Positions 1-11,684 of a DNA stretch of 64,000 bases are shown piece by piece (the first letter of the stretch is position 1; every line of letters begins with the position of its first letter). Origin of the DNA: Metellina segmentata (taxonomy: Eukaryota > Arthropoda > Arachnida > Araneae > Tetragnathidae); NCBI GenBank assembly GCA_947359465.1, contig OX375874.1, positions 92,970,172 to 93,034,171 of the forward strand, read 5' to 3'. The translations under genes and the position numbers were made by a program. Below the pieces are notes generated by a model that worked only from the letters and a program-made list of their open reading frames with translations, made no database searches and was not told the origin of the DNA.

Positions 1-1999
1 TTCCCATCAAGATTAACGTGCTTGCCAACGCACTAAGTGCAGATTTACTGGATTTCTTACACTTTGATAGGTGGTACAAACTTTGATTTTAATGCTAGTG
101 AAGTAAATCGAGTTTCTTGTGGTATTAAGGTGACATTATAACAGTTTTTTTATGGTCATGTTATCTTCAGGATACAGATTTTCAGACGGTATAAAAGTAC
201 CTTGATGGGCCCAAAATATAGCTCAATTCTCTTTTACCACAGCTTGGATCTATCTCCATCATAAAACAGCATAATCCGATTTATTTTTAAGCGCTTAGAT
301 ACCTTTGTTTCATTAAAACGTTCCAGTCTTAACTGCATCACAATTGAGTCATCAAGCCATCCCAATTCAATATGACTAAAAAAACTAAACACTGTTTTGA
401 TGTTTACCTTTGTAGGTGTTAAAAATTCACGTTTAGTAGAAATCCTTCCCAAAAAAATGCTTGTAAATAAAATATTTATTTAGTACAGCACACCAAAAGA
501 TAAAGTTTCATTTACATAAATAATTATTTTTGGAGAAATTTTAGGACATTTGAAATTTATCTCTAATTAAAAAATATGATGTTGATTAAATAGATTCTTC
601 TGTATGAGAGTATACTAATGTCCTTTTCGAAACGAACCTCAAAATTTGGCCATTTTGATTTGACAGTTAAATATTGCGGCGAATATAAGTATCTGATTTT
701 TTAACATCCCCTGGATATCAATGTAATCACCCGATCGACGATTAAGCTCATGTTTTTCGGGTTTGTGATGCATTAATGCCTCAAATATAAGTAAACAAAT
801 TTGAATCTTAAATTATCAATTATAGATGCTGCTTTTTTTAACTAGCACAGCAGTATATATTTTGAATAATTTTTTTATACTTTGTTTCTATACCGAAAGA
901 TTATAAACATATGCATACCTGACAACTTCTAAGAGAAGAAATTCAAAAGATTTTTACGAAATACAGACCATTGTTCTCAGCGGCAATTCCAACTAGGCGT
1001 AACCGAATGGCAATATTTTACACATAATAGAGTCAAAATGAGTAACATGTTTTTGAGTATTTCAGAAGCATATTTGTAGGTTTTACTTAATTGGTCACGC
1101 AAAATGATTTTTACCATAATCTAGCTATCTCTACTACCGGTTTCCTTCTTTCACGGTAGGCGTTTTCAGCATTGACGACAAAACTTTGTAATAGGGTCAC
1201 TTGAAATTTTTCTCCCCAAATATTTGGAGAATATTTTGACTAGAACAAGTCTTCGAAATCGGAACAGTACATAGGAACATGCATGAAAAGTCGAGCGTGA
1301 ATATTCACAATAAACAATCGTTCTAACTTTCCAAGACTGTTTCATTTATTACAAATCCAAAACATCAGACTTGAGTATTCACATCATTTGTGTGTCCTTG
1401 AAACCATCTATCAATTTTTTTTTTCAGTCTGGAGGATCGGAAATCTAAATGTTTTGTTGTAGGACTTTCGGAAAATCCAGAAAAGTAGACAGGAATGGGA
1501 TTTATTTGTACAAGTATATCGTTGAGAAGTATTACGATTTTTCAAAAGTTATCGACCCGTACTAGGTTTCCCGATGGGAAGCTATTAATACAACGCAGCT
1601 TTGTTCCCCAAACAAAAGGTAAAATATGGAGTCAAACCACTTGACCTTTCATCTCAATTTTGTTTTGCAACAGGAATGCCTATGGAACTAAAAACAATTA
1701 TAAAAAATACATTTGTTTATTAGGAGATATCACCTTTTTTTAGGACGTAAAAAAGAGATGAAAGGTCGCCATGTTACTGGGATAAAAAGCCCTCGCTCAA
1801 GTCAAAAATAAGATAAATATCAAGACGCTTGCTACGAGAAACCGTGCGATAGGGAAAAATATTTATAACCGCTTTACTTATATTTATAAATTGATCCGAT
1901 TATATTTAGGAGTTTCAAAACCATTGCGGTTAAGAGGACATTGCTTTCCTGTGAAAGTAGGTAGTTTGTATTTAATGTAGATAGACTTAAATTTTTTTT
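1..1999. other. AT-rich sequence with no recognised feature
   Basis: Both strands were read. Only short chance open frames are present, and I see no conserved domain, tRNA fold, long tandem repeat or terminal inverted repeat. Confidence 0.5.
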
Positions 2000-2007
2000 T
2001 TCCATCT

Positions 2008-2461
2008 GAGCCGCGGTAGCTCAGTCAGTAGAGCGTCGGGCTCGCATCAGAAGGGTTGTGGGTTCTGTCCTCGGCGGAGCCTGCAATTCTGATGATTGTG
2101 AGATCGGCGCTTCGACCTGGCTAAAGACCGTCGTGTTCACTAATTGTGACTGGGGCACGTTAAATAGGTCGTGGTCACAAAGTCCCCCATGTTCCCATAC
2201 CAAATCAATACCTCTGGGGGTATCTGATCAGAGGGTTATCGGCCTCTGATTGGTATCTAAATTACGATATGTGTGAGTGAATGGATGTATGAAAGGGACC
2301 TTCCTGTAAAACGGATGTGTCATGTATGCCGAGCAAAGTCGGACTTCCTCCCAATGGGGCTCAATAACATGGAAGGCGCACCCCCTCGCCTCTTGCCGTC
2401 TTCTACGGGCCTGGCACTCCTCTGGTCTGCCAGTGTAGGCATTAGAAACAACAACAACAAA
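2008..2461 (+). mobile_element. Full-length tRNA-derived SINE (CAA-tailed family)
   Basis: The head starts with a tRNA-like segment. It has an A box (TAGCTCAGTCAGTAG, about 2017) and a weak B box (GGGTTCTGTCC, about 2060), the internal RNA polymerase III promoter layout of tRNA-derived SINEs. The anticodon arm does not pair, so this is not a working tRNA gene. A body of roughly 370 bp ends in an (AAC)n tail at about 2447-2461. The 8-bp sequence TTCCATCT lies directly before (2000-2007) and after (2462-2469) the element and is its target-site duplication. Open frames inside it are incidental. It is the only complete member of this family in the window. Confidence 0.85.
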
Positions 2462-2759
2462 TTCCATCTAATTCGAAACAAACACTGCTGGCCAGTTCTA
2501 TGTAAGCCACAATTCTTCGTCTAACACCGAAACTTGCTCGTGTATTTTTCTACAAGGCATAATTTAGCTTTCCAAACACGGAAAAAGCGAGAAAACACAA
2601 TTCCAATACTCAAAACTAGATCCGTTCTCTTTTTTTAATACTGCATACAGGGGGCTTTACTGGAGCACTTGATTTGCATATTCATCCATGATTTACGCAT
2701 TATAGATATTTCAAGGCTAATGGACGCTTCAATGGCGTTATTTTCTCTATGGCCAGTGG

Positions 2760-3633
2760 GGTACAGCTACACTCTACGTTTATGAGTGATGGCAACGGCT
2801 TGGCGATTTTTTTTTGGCGCGCTTCTAGTAGCGAGTTACGATAAATTAAGGCAACCCATCTTTCGTTACGTTTGTTGTGGTTTTCATGGCAACCTCGGCA
2901 AAAGGAAACTTTCAATTTTCCTTTTGAATATTCTAGAAAGTTCTTCCAAAATCCGTTAAAGTCGTTTGATTTCATTGATTCGTTTGAAATTTTTTCTTTC
3001 CTCCCATTGGTTATTTTGTTTTTTTTTAAATTTCCTTTGATTGCATTGGTCCTTTTAAATCGTTTTCGGTGATGTTATCACCGAAAACGTCCATTTATTG
3101 TATTTTGTTATCCATTTATTGTTATAAAACATTGGTCCATTTATTTGTATTTTGACAGTTGTGGAATTTTTATTTTATTATAATAGTTTTCTTGAAAGGA
3201 TTAAGAGTTTTTTTTTTTTACCATTTTCGTATTCATTATTTTTTCTACGAAAGAATTCTGACGTTATCAGGTTGTATTATTTCTTGCTTTTGTTTTCTTT
3301 TGTAAATCTTTTTCTTTTTCAACATGCCAACTGTATTTAGTGCAATTGATAATTTTCACGGTATTCTTACCCAACATTTGTAGCTTAGTTTCTCTGCTGG
3401 TTCACAAATATGTTTTGATATGTGCTTAAACTTACTACTTTTTGTGAAAGTTTTTTAAAAATATACTTTTTAAAACGTTCTGAAATGTATTAAAAAAGTG
3501 TGTTGTAAAAAGAAAAAAATTTGCGACAGAAAACGAGTTAAGAAATAATTCTTTCTTGGCGACTTTAGAAATGCGCCAAAAAAAATCGCCAAGGCCGTTG
3601 CCATCGCTCATAAACGTAGAGTGTAGCTGTACC
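2760..3633. mobile_element. Non-autonomous DNA transposon with long TIRs, copy 1
   Basis: The ends are inverted copies of about 65 bp, starting GGTACAGCTACACTCTACG and continuing through a shared TTGGCGATTTTTTT-type block. Flanking 8-mers GCCAGTGG (2752-2759) and GCCAGTAG (3634-3641) look like a target duplication with one later change. The T-rich interior has no transposase. A second copy lies at 5897-6530. An 8-bp duplication is compatible with hAT, P or Merlin-type elements; the terminal bases do not let me choose. Confidence 0.75.
3061..3089. repeat. Perfect 13-bp hairpin, 3-nt loop
   Basis: CGTTTTCGGTGAT is followed by GTT and its exact reverse complement. It lies inside the long-TIR transposon but is not conserved in the second copy, so it is probably private to this insertion. 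Confidence 0.8.
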
Positions 3634-3641
3634 GCCAGTAG

Positions 3642-4169
3642 AGTAATCAAAATTTGTAAAATGATATTTTCCTCACAAAACTTTAATATTGTTACACCTG
3701 ACCCCTTCTCGAATTTCTAAACACGCTTTCCTTTTTTTTATAGCAAACATGAAAATCAGAAACAAATAATTTTCGCTATCGGAAAAATACATTCGTTTCG
3801 ATTGATTTGTATTAATTTTGAGAAAGAACGCTGTCCTCTCTTCGCTTGTCCTATATTACCAACGCGACACATTTTGTGGATTGAACACGTGATAGGACCT
3901 CTAATCATTAGCAATAAAATAATCAGCGTGATTGATGGTTGATGTTACTTCTGGACAGGATTTCGGATGGGAGGTTAGCATTACCGGTCGTGAGGGATAT
4001 CCCATTTTAATTCCCTTGTCCCAGTTTCAGATTTTGGTCCGATTGTGGAGATATCCAGTCTCATAGCGATAAAATATAAAGTAAGGATTGGAATGCTGTT
4101 TGAGGTTTTGTGGCTTAATGTTATACGTTAACATTTATAAATAATATTAATTAAATATTTGCGAGTTTT
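3642..4169. other. AT-rich sequence with no recognised feature
   Basis: Lies between two mobile elements. No gene, repeat boundary or RNA fold was recognised. Confidence 0.45.
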
Positions 4170-4665
4170 TTTTCAGTAGTCTAAATTCCCTCCTGGGGTG
4201 ATCATGGTAACTGCTGTACCGGCCGTAGTCTAAGGCCCGGTGCACACATTCGGTTTTTCAATGTGCCCAACTATGCACACAAAACCGTGAAATGAAGCAC
4301 GAACTCATTTCGCGCCATTTGCGATAAATATTCTATCGAAGAAAACGTGTTTATTTAGCTTACTTGGTGTAAAAAAAAGTACATTGTGAAACAAATTAGA
4401 CGTTACTGGATACAACCATTTATTTATTATTATTTATATTCCATTTGTTTATGAAAGCATGGTACTACAGAACGGAGAATCATGTGTGGCGACCGTAGAG
4501 AACTGCGGTACAAATTGCATGCAAGTTGGACGTGCGTCGCCCCAGCGGCGCTGGAGGCATGTGTGCACTGCTTCATTGGATTTACTGTATCTCAGACCGC
4601 ACTTGCGTTGCGGCGGCAGCGGCGCCGCACGTTGAAAAACTGGATGTGTGCACCGGGCCTAAAGG
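4170..4665. mobile_element. piggyBac-like MITE remnant split by another MITE
   Basis: The flanks of the inner element (about 4170-4233 and 4660-4665) match the right half of the TTAA-flanked MITE seen whole at 7312 and 8768, including the core CTGCTGTACCGGCCGTAGTC and the terminal AAAGG followed by TTAA at 4666-4669. The left end of this copy is missing or decayed. Confidence 0.7.
4234..4659. mobile_element. PIF/Harbinger-type MITE, 426 bp
   Basis: The element starts GGCCCGGTGCACACATTCGG and ends in an imperfect reverse complement (TIR about 32 bp). It is flanked on both sides by TAA (4231-4233 and 4660-4662), the 3-bp TWA-type duplication of PIF/Harbinger elements. It has no transposase. 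The unoccupied target is preserved in the related MITE at about 9081-9108, which fixes both edges to the base. A partial inverted copy lies at 38495-38712. The right half is GC-rich. Confidence 0.85.
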
Positions 4666-5110
4666 TTAAGACAAGCATGTCACTGGCTAAGTTCTAATAC
4701 ATTTCATATTTTAGACTTGAATTCTTTGAATACATTCTTGTTTGTATTTTGTCGCCGTTTTTCTCTTAGAAGACATTTTAAGGAGCATTTGTATTACTTA
4801 GGCCTAATTAATTCCATCATACGATATCGACTCTACAAAAGGTACAAAAATCTCGACAAAGTCTAAGACTCTTTTGACTCAGATGCCAGCGAGCGGGGGT
4901 TTATCTTTATAAAAAACTCAATTCCGATCTGCTGGATCAATTTGTTCAGTCAAATTTATTCAGTTGTATCTACTCAAATAATTTTAAAGATTTTACGTTG
5001 AAGTTCTTGGAGGGAAGGGAATGAAAATGGATAAGATAGTTGTTTTTAAATGAAAAGAAATAGTATTTAAATGAGTAAAGCATTGAACAAACTTCCGTTG
5101 TTTGGTTTTA

Positions 5111-5437
5111 GTTTTATGGCGCAAGTGCCATAAAACCATTTGGCCAAGATGCGCCAAACACAAGACAGTGTTAAGTAATGAACACCACCGACTTTTTAAT
5201 GACATTTTATTAGAGAGTTGATGTATACTTAAGATGCCCGTCTCTAAACTGGCTGTATCAGCTGACTCTTTGGGACCACATATTGTACGATTTGAATGAT
5301 TGCGTTGCCGCCAGTAAGGGTTAAACAAACACTTCCTATAAACCCTTACTTCGACTATAGAAGCTGTTGATTGATGGTTGGTTTGGGTTTGATGGTGCAA
5401 GGTCTCGCAGTGGATAAGCTGCGCCATACACAAGACG
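5111..5437 (+). repeat. Dispersed hairpin repeat (GGCGCA...TGCGCC), two copies
   Basis: The segment 5111-5167 reads TTTATGGCGCAAG...GCCA...TTTGGCCAA...TGCGCCAAACACAAGAC; a diverged version is at 5381-5437. The motif pair GGCGCA/TGCGCC can fold into a stem. Related copies are at 12331, 33164, 41224 and 43903. Class unknown; a SINE or MITE fragment is possible. Confidence 0.5.
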
Positions 5438-5896
5438 AAATTTGACTCAGTAAAATGAATAAAATATTTAAGAATCTATCCAGACAAATAAAAGTAAATT
5501 AAAAATAACAACGTGGGGAACTTAAAAGTATTTTAGCCTCAAAAATGTATAGCATTATCCACGTCATAAACATAAGCTGTTGTTTGAACCACCAAGCGTC
5601 ACGTCGTAGCTGGTGGTTCAACCAACGTCACGTCGCATCCAGCCGTTACGTTGATTTCTTGATGTGGAGATGAGCTGTGAATTGAGCCGTGATAATTGAT
5701 TTACACCTTATGTCATTTTTAATAAGCATTTTTATATCGATTTTGCTTTCAAATAGCAACATCTAAGCAGAGGTTTGATAGATGACCGAAGTAAACATTC
5801 AATTGCAATAAACGCTTGCAATTTGCTCAAGACAATAATGCAGTGCAATCCAGTTTAGGAGTGATAATCCCTGTCATCCTCTTTTTAGTATTTTCG

Positions 5897-6530
5897 GGTA
5901 TAGCTGCAGTCTACGTTCATAGCGGTGGCAAGGGTCTTGGCGATTTTTTGCGCACTTCTAGTAGCGAGTTATGGTAGGTTAAGTCAACCCATCTGTATTT
6001 ACGGTTATTGCGGTTTTCATGGCAATCTCCCCGCCAAACGGAGAGTTTAAGTTTTCATTTTGAGTATTTTAGAAAGTTCTTTCAAAATCCGTTCAAGTCG
6101 TTTGATTTCATTGGTTCGTTTAATATTTTTTCTTTGATTCCATTGGTTATATTAATTTTTTAAATATCCTTTGATTGCTTTGGTCCTTTATTTTTTTTTA
6201 TTTCATTGATTGATTTAATAGCTTTTCGCCAGTAGTGGAATTTTTTTTATTATAATTTTTTTCACGGTACAGTTCTGACGCATCAAGTTGCATTATTTCT
6301 TGCATTCCGTTAAAACTAATTTCTTACGTTAAAGGTTAATTACGTTTTAAAAAATATAGTTTTCAAAACGTTCTCAAATTTGTTTTGAAGCTTTCATTTT
6401 ACGTTGTATAAAGAAAAATATTTATGAACGAAAAAGATTTTTGAAATAATTCTTGGACGATTTTAGAAGTGCGCCAAAAAAAATCGCCAAGGCCGTTGCC
6501 ACCGCTATAAACGTAGATTGCAGCTGTACC
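5897..6530. mobile_element. Non-autonomous DNA transposon with long TIRs, copy 2
   Basis: Same element as at 2760-3633, with TIRs of about 65 bp beginning GGTATAGCTGCAGTCTACG on the left and GGTACAGCTGCAATCTACG on the right. Flanking 8-mers TATTTTCG (5889-5896) and GTTTTTCG (6531-6538) match at six of eight positions. The interior is T-rich and about 240 bp shorter than copy 1, with no coding capacity. Confidence 0.7.
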
Positions 6531-6538
6531 GTTTTTCG

Positions 6539-7307
6539 AATTGTAAATCTCAACTAACGAAAACATTTTTTATGCGATGTGTTTGAAATTGTGCTAGCAT
6601 TATAGCACCAGGTATGAAGACTTCGCACTTATTATTAGTAGTAAGAAAGGTATTTTCAAGCCTTTTCTTTTCTTCTAGAGTTAAATACCTCATTAGACTT
6701 CACCTTTTTTTTGTCCGATATATGGCGATGTTACAAAAAGTCTGGGAGAAAAATACAAAAATAGGTTTGAATAGTTGCACATTGCAAGAATTCAAAGCAC
6801 CAGCCATGGTCGGAATATTTTTATTAAAAGAAATGCATCCACGAAGGGCAATCGCGATAATTCATGCTAACGCGATGCTGTTTTTGAGGAAGTTGGGGCT
6901 AAGGAACCTCTCCAGCGGGAATTCACAGAAAACCTTTGTTAAAGGAGGCAGTCTTCGGTACGTAAATACATAAAACTGAAAATAGAGCTCACATTCACTC
7001 CACTCGTTATGTTTCATTGACGCGTGAACTCTTCGCGAGGGTTTTTTTGGCAATAGTTCTGATCTTAAATATCAGATAACAGCGATGGCAACATAACCAG
7101 ACGACGCTGAAGCGCGAGATAAAACGCTTATTTTTAGACATTTTCCTCTTTCAAAGATAGAAAATGGAATTCGATGAGAAATATCGTGAAGCATTTTCGA
7201 ATGTGAACAGGGATAGTAGGGCTGGTGATTCATTGAAGTTAGTTTTTTAATTCTAGTTTATTGACTAACAACATCACAAAAAGAACAAATAATCGCTGAT
7301 CGCTACA
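6539..7307. other. Unassigned sequence with one unrecognised open frame
   Basis: A 119-codon frame (6614-6973, plus) is open, but its product is low in complexity near the start and matches no family I recognise. It is most likely chance. Confidence 0.35.
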
Positions 7308-7311
7308 TTAA

Positions 7312-7411
7312 CCTTTTGACTACAACTATAGATATAACTCGCGTGATTCATTCTTGGCGTGATTCTTAAAACTTTCAAGGTAAAACTGCTGTACCGGTTG
7401 TAGTCCAAAGG
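7312..7411. mobile_element. piggyBac-like MITE, 100-bp monomer form
   Basis: TTAA at 7308-7311 and 7412-7415 flanks an element starting CCTTTTGACTACAAC and ending GTTGTAGTCCAAAGG. TTAA duplications and CC-starting inverted ends are the piggyBac superfamily signature. It is far too short to code for a transposase. It appears to be the unexpanded form of the elements at 8768 and 56873. Confidence 0.75.
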
Positions 7412-7591
7412 TTAATGATGTCAATTCAGGTAAAACATGCTATTGAATTATCTTATAAAAAGTTATATATAGTCATTTGAAATTTTGCTCATTTTATTTT
7501 GTAGCCTTTTCAAATAATTCTTGTAGCTCGAGATAACCAATATTTGCCCATTTTAATTTGATTAGTGAGTGCTAAACGAAATTGAGATAAA

Positions 7592-7655
7592 TGTACATTT
7601 GAATAAAAACAGTTGTGCATTTGAATAAAGACAGTTGTGCATTTGAATAAAGACG
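7592..7655. repeat. 22-bp tandem repeat, 3 units
   Basis: The unit TGTGCATTTGAATAAAGACA is repeated three times with few changes. The flanks share an AATTGAGATAAAT segment. Confidence 0.75.
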
Positions 7656-7759
7656 AATTGAGATAAATAACATAAGTGAAATGTCGTTTATATTTCTTCG
7701 AATAAGGCTCTGAAAACTGTACACCTTCTTAAATCCAGTTCTCAACCTGGCCAATTTGT

Positions 7760-8574
7760 GAGTTCGATCAAAGGTTTCAATAAACTAGAATGGTTAAAAA
7801 GCAAAAGGTGATTGGCAATCTTATGTTTCGTATTTAAGTTATAAGTTCAATGATCCCTTAAATGTAGTGATGCATTTTATAGTAATCGTGTGCAAATGGT
7901 GCCTGGTTCCTCAGAGTCGATGGTACCGTAGTACTAGGTCCGAGAACAAAACGAGGACCAGGTAACGTGGAACGCTTTGTGTTTTGTCAAGACCATATTT
8001 TAAGTTTAAAAGTTAAATCTTCATGGTATATGCAATGTTCTCCGGACTGTAACAGAAATGTTGACCAGGATGAACTACTATACCCTTTGACCGGAAGTGG
8101 GGGTGTTCGTAAGAGTATCTTCCGGGATTAGACAGGCAGCGGTAATATTTCGGTAAGTTTAGGGTTTCGTGGGGGGGGGGGCAATGACTATATTTGGACA
8201 AGCTACAACAAATACAAAACCGATAACGTCAAGTAAAATGGCCAGACACGAGAGAAAATGATGAAAAAAGCGTAGATAAAAGCGACAGTAAAAATGACAA
8301 ATATATGCTAAATCGAAATTTTTAAAAGAATGTTGCATATGCTGGTGGAACAAGAATATAAGGTTGCAATTTAACCAGGGTAGAAGGAAAGGTCTGCAGG
8401 GGGCTCAAGCATCTGTTTTTATTTAATTTAGATCAAAACTGCCATTTTGCAAGAATGTATTCATCATGAAATTTGATGAAAACATTAAATGACTTACAAA
8501 ATCGTTGGCAGTACTTTTGTTTAAAAGCCCTTGAACATGACATGCTTTTCTATCAAGCTAAATGTAGGTAGTAA
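7760..8574. other. AT-rich sequence; G11 run at 8171-8181
   Basis: No gene recognised. An uninterrupted run of eleven G residues is conspicuous against the AT-rich background and is a likely place for length error in the assembly. Confidence 0.4.
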
Positions 8575-8700
8575 TAACGTTTTGCGGCGTAACGTGTTTC
8601 CTGTACGTATTCTGAGCGACAACATTTGACTTGTTTTTCGAATACGATTTCAGTACGTCGCCAAGAAAAATACCAAGAATAAAAGAATGAATAACGAATA
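8575..8700 (+). repeat. Dispersed repeat of unknown class, copy 1
   Basis: Aligns with 63836-63960 (plus) and 34140-34257 (minus). Shared landmarks are a GTGTTTCCTGTACGTATTC block, a TTTGAATACGATTT-type block, and a CGCCAANAAAAATNC end. Confidence 0.45.
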
Positions 8701-8767
8701 ATAGAAAATACTTGGTTAACTCTATCACCGTTTCGGCAACTTGGCGTATCTCTAAACTACATTTTAA

Positions 8768-9104
8768 CCTTTTGACTACGGCTATAGGTATAACAAGCGT
8801 GACTCTTTCTTGATGCGATTCTTATAACTTTCAAAGTACAACTGCTGTAACTGCCATAGTCTAAATTATTTCTTGGCGCAATTCTTATAACTTTCAAAGT
8901 ACAACTGCTGTAACTGCCACAGTCTAAATTTTTTCTTGGCGCGATTCTTATAACTTTCAAAGTACAACTGCTGTATCTGCCAGTCTAAATTATTTGTGCA
9001 CACGATCTAATGACTTTCAAGGTACAATTCACGCACTGGTTGTTGTATAAATTTAATCTTAGCCCGATTATGGTACAACTGCTGTACCGGCCGTAGTCTA
9101 AAGG
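8768..9104. mobile_element. piggyBac-like MITE with internal tandem expansion
   Basis: TTAA at 8764-8767 and 9105-9108 flanks inverted ends CCTTTTGACTACGGC and GCCGTAGTCTAAAGG (spelled GGCCGTAGTCTAAAGG on the plus strand). Inside, a unit of about 62 bp is repeated about four times with divergence; it contains CTTGGCGCGATTCTTATAAC and AAGTACAACTGCTGTA. Compared with the 100-bp form at 7312, growth is entirely by internal duplication. Its right end preserves the empty target used by the Harbinger-type MITE at 4234. Confidence 0.8.
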
Positions 9105-9108
9105 TTAA

Positions 9109-10069
9109 AGTAACCCAAAATGGAGATCACGCGTGAGGATATGGGGGGCAGCAGAAAGTAAAATCTATTTTCCTTTTGGTTTGTTTTTTATACTTAAAAT
9201 ACGTCTCATGCACACACCACTGAAATTCCTTTGTTCAAAACTCTGTTTAAAAGTGAATTCTATACAAGTTTAAAACGGAATTTTCAACTGTAAACACCAT
9301 CTTTGATGCCCGACAGTTTTTTTTATAAACAATCAGAAGAAAGCATCTTGCAAATATGGGTGCATGAGTTTGGAAAACAACTGAAATTTTCAGATTTCGT
9401 TTCTTATAAGCTACAATTGATCGTATATATCGAGTGTACACATAAAATAATTCAAGAATAAATTTATCTTCAAGCAAAACCAGGCGCTATTTTTTAATTT
9501 CCTGCGTCGGGCCCATGACTAAGTGTTTTAAATCTGATGTCCAGATTTCCATCAGACATGCTATTCACTTCCCGAAGATTCTTCGCATTTGATGCTTCAT
9601 AATTATCTACATTTCACGATGTTCTATTATGTGTACATATACTTCATTATTTATTGAGATTTATACAAACATGCAAGTAAAAAGACGCGATCGGTATGCA
9701 TTTCTAAATATTTTAACCCAACAAATACAATTACAGCATTTGGACGATGAATAATCGCATTCAAGTTGGAGAAATGTCTTTATCGAGATATAAAATCTTA
9801 TAACAGGCATAAACTGTATTTGTCGTCATGATAACAAAGAATAATAGACCTAACAAAGGACATAAACAATGCTATCTGTATTTGTCATAGCTTATGGCAG
9901 AAAAGAAAACAATTTACGCTGTTTAACAGCTAATGTATAAAACTTCCTCAAACTGGAAGAATGGGAATATTGACACTTTAAATTACATACTATTCTGAAA
10001 CAGTTTATAATTGCTTAAAAGTAAAAGTGGAGTGAAAAAGATTAACGATTTATGATGGTAAACAGTAAA
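9109..10069. other. AT-rich sequence with no recognised feature
   Basis: Both strands were scanned by eye. Nothing beyond short chance frames. Confidence 0.45.
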
Positions 10070-10610
10070 CGAGGAAAGCCCGAATTTTAAAATTTAATCT
10101 TAAACATTATTTAATTAATTTATTGGCATTTATTTTTTATTTGTTTTCTTTAGAAAGGCAACAGTGTGAAGAGATCAGATTCTAAAATAATTTTTTTTCC
10201 AATTATTTCCTGAGTACGATTCCAGCGAAGCGAAACAAAACAAAATTTTGACAGGCGTTTATTTATTTTTTATTCTTTTCCAAGTTTCCATCTTTGCGAT
10301 CGTTAAAGATAGAGTAAAAATTTCAACGGATTTGAAATCTGCGGAAAATTTTACACCAGATCGTTACCTCAGGTTGCCAGAATTTAATGCGAATTTTGTG
10401 CGAAACCCAAATTTTAAAATTTATCAACTATGCAATTTTTTGTTTGCTACTGTTTACTTTGGTTTTAACTTTTTGAAAGTAGCGATATTTTTAAAGATTT
10501 TTTGGTCCAAGACTATTTGGTATAGTTAATTTTTATCATTTTGGTTTCGATTTCTTTTTGAAAGTATAGCCTTAAAAGTGGTTTTTCTTTTTAATGTTTT
10601 CAGCATTAGT
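10070..10610 (+). mobile_element. Possible decayed Helitron leader fragment
   Basis: The stretch around 10088-10165 (TTTTAAAATTTAATCTTAAA and on to AAAGGCAACAGT) parallels 39505-39590 behind the Helitron 5' end at 39372. The stretch around 10520-10560 resembles the leader of the autonomous Helitron near 25760-25850. No termini are visible. The T-rich composition makes false similarity possible. Confidence 0.3.
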
Positions 10611-11236
10611 ACGGACACAAAAAGAACTGTCACGGATAAAATCTGGCTGGCCTGCTAGTTTTCGATAAACTCAAACCCATGTGGATAAACTACAATAAAA
10701 ACCATACTTCTATGAACTGTAAACTAAACAAATGTAACTTATATTCGGGGTTTCTAATGATAAAAAGGAATGATCGGAAGACGAAAATGTAAGTATTTAT
10801 CCGGTTTTAACACATTCCCATTTTTGCAATAGTCAGTCAATGGAATAAAATTTCTAATCTGAAGGATTTTTGTTCAGTGGTATTCCATTCCACAAATCTT
10901 ACCTACAAGAAGCTTTGACAAGATTTTACAGAAGAGAAGTATTACCCAGATAATATCCTCCCTGTCTTTATTTCTTAATTGTTTGAGGTCAAAGAGTTTT
11001 CTTCAGAGTTTATGCAATAACCTCAATATGTATCAAGTATACAATTCTTTATCAGCATTGCGAAAATCATGGAACATGAATGAAGAGAAAATCATCGGAC
11101 AAGATCTGTTAAGGACGTCAGCAGTCTTGAGAAAGGGAATAACCTTGACAGAGGTCACAGGAGCAACTTTCACACGTTCCGAGTGACGTGGATGGAACAA
11201 ATTTAATTCAAAAACTGCCTTCGAATACATCTTGAT

Positions 11237-11362
11237 CACGTGCAGCAGCTGACATATTCGAAGGGGACGATACGAAACACGTGATGGTGAAAGAGTGGAG
11301 ATCGAAGTCCGGCACCCGATTTATCTATCAGTCGAGCTGCATCCTTGATTTCTCATCACGTG
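11237..11362. promoter_or_regulatory. Cluster of three CACGTG E-boxes
   Basis: CACGTG occurs at 11237-11242, 11278-11283 and 11357-11362, each embedded in ATCACGTG on one strand. A CAGCTG E-box is at 11246-11251. bHLH-type factors bind such sites. No transcription start or adjacent gene can be assigned, so function is inference. Confidence 0.25.
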
Positions 11363-11684
11363 CGGAACTTTTGGGAACACCATTTTCTTTCGCCGATAAA
11401 GATGTTTTCGGTTTTCGATTGTTTATGTACAATGTTAAAAGGTGAAATTGATAAGCGAAACGTGAGGATATTTGGAGTGGAATTATCTTGAACTATGCAT
11501 TTGGGGTAAATGAAATTACCGAAGTCGCTGCTGGCTAGTTTCAGATTCGCTTATTCACTCTAGTCAAGTCCTCTTCGTTTTTCTTGAGAACTTCAATTTC
11601 CACACTGTTTTGACTGGAGAGAGCAGATGCGTGAAAAATCGGTAACTTCCAGATCATTCTATCAGAATTCACACCCATTGGATA

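Noticed and set aside
2010..2080. Functional tRNA gene
   Set aside because: A and B boxes are tRNA-like, but the anticodon arm does not pair, and the segment is the head of a SINE with its own target duplication.
4993..5433. Protein-coding gene of 146 codons on the minus strand
   Set aside because: The frame runs across two copies of the dispersed hairpin repeat and shows no domain.
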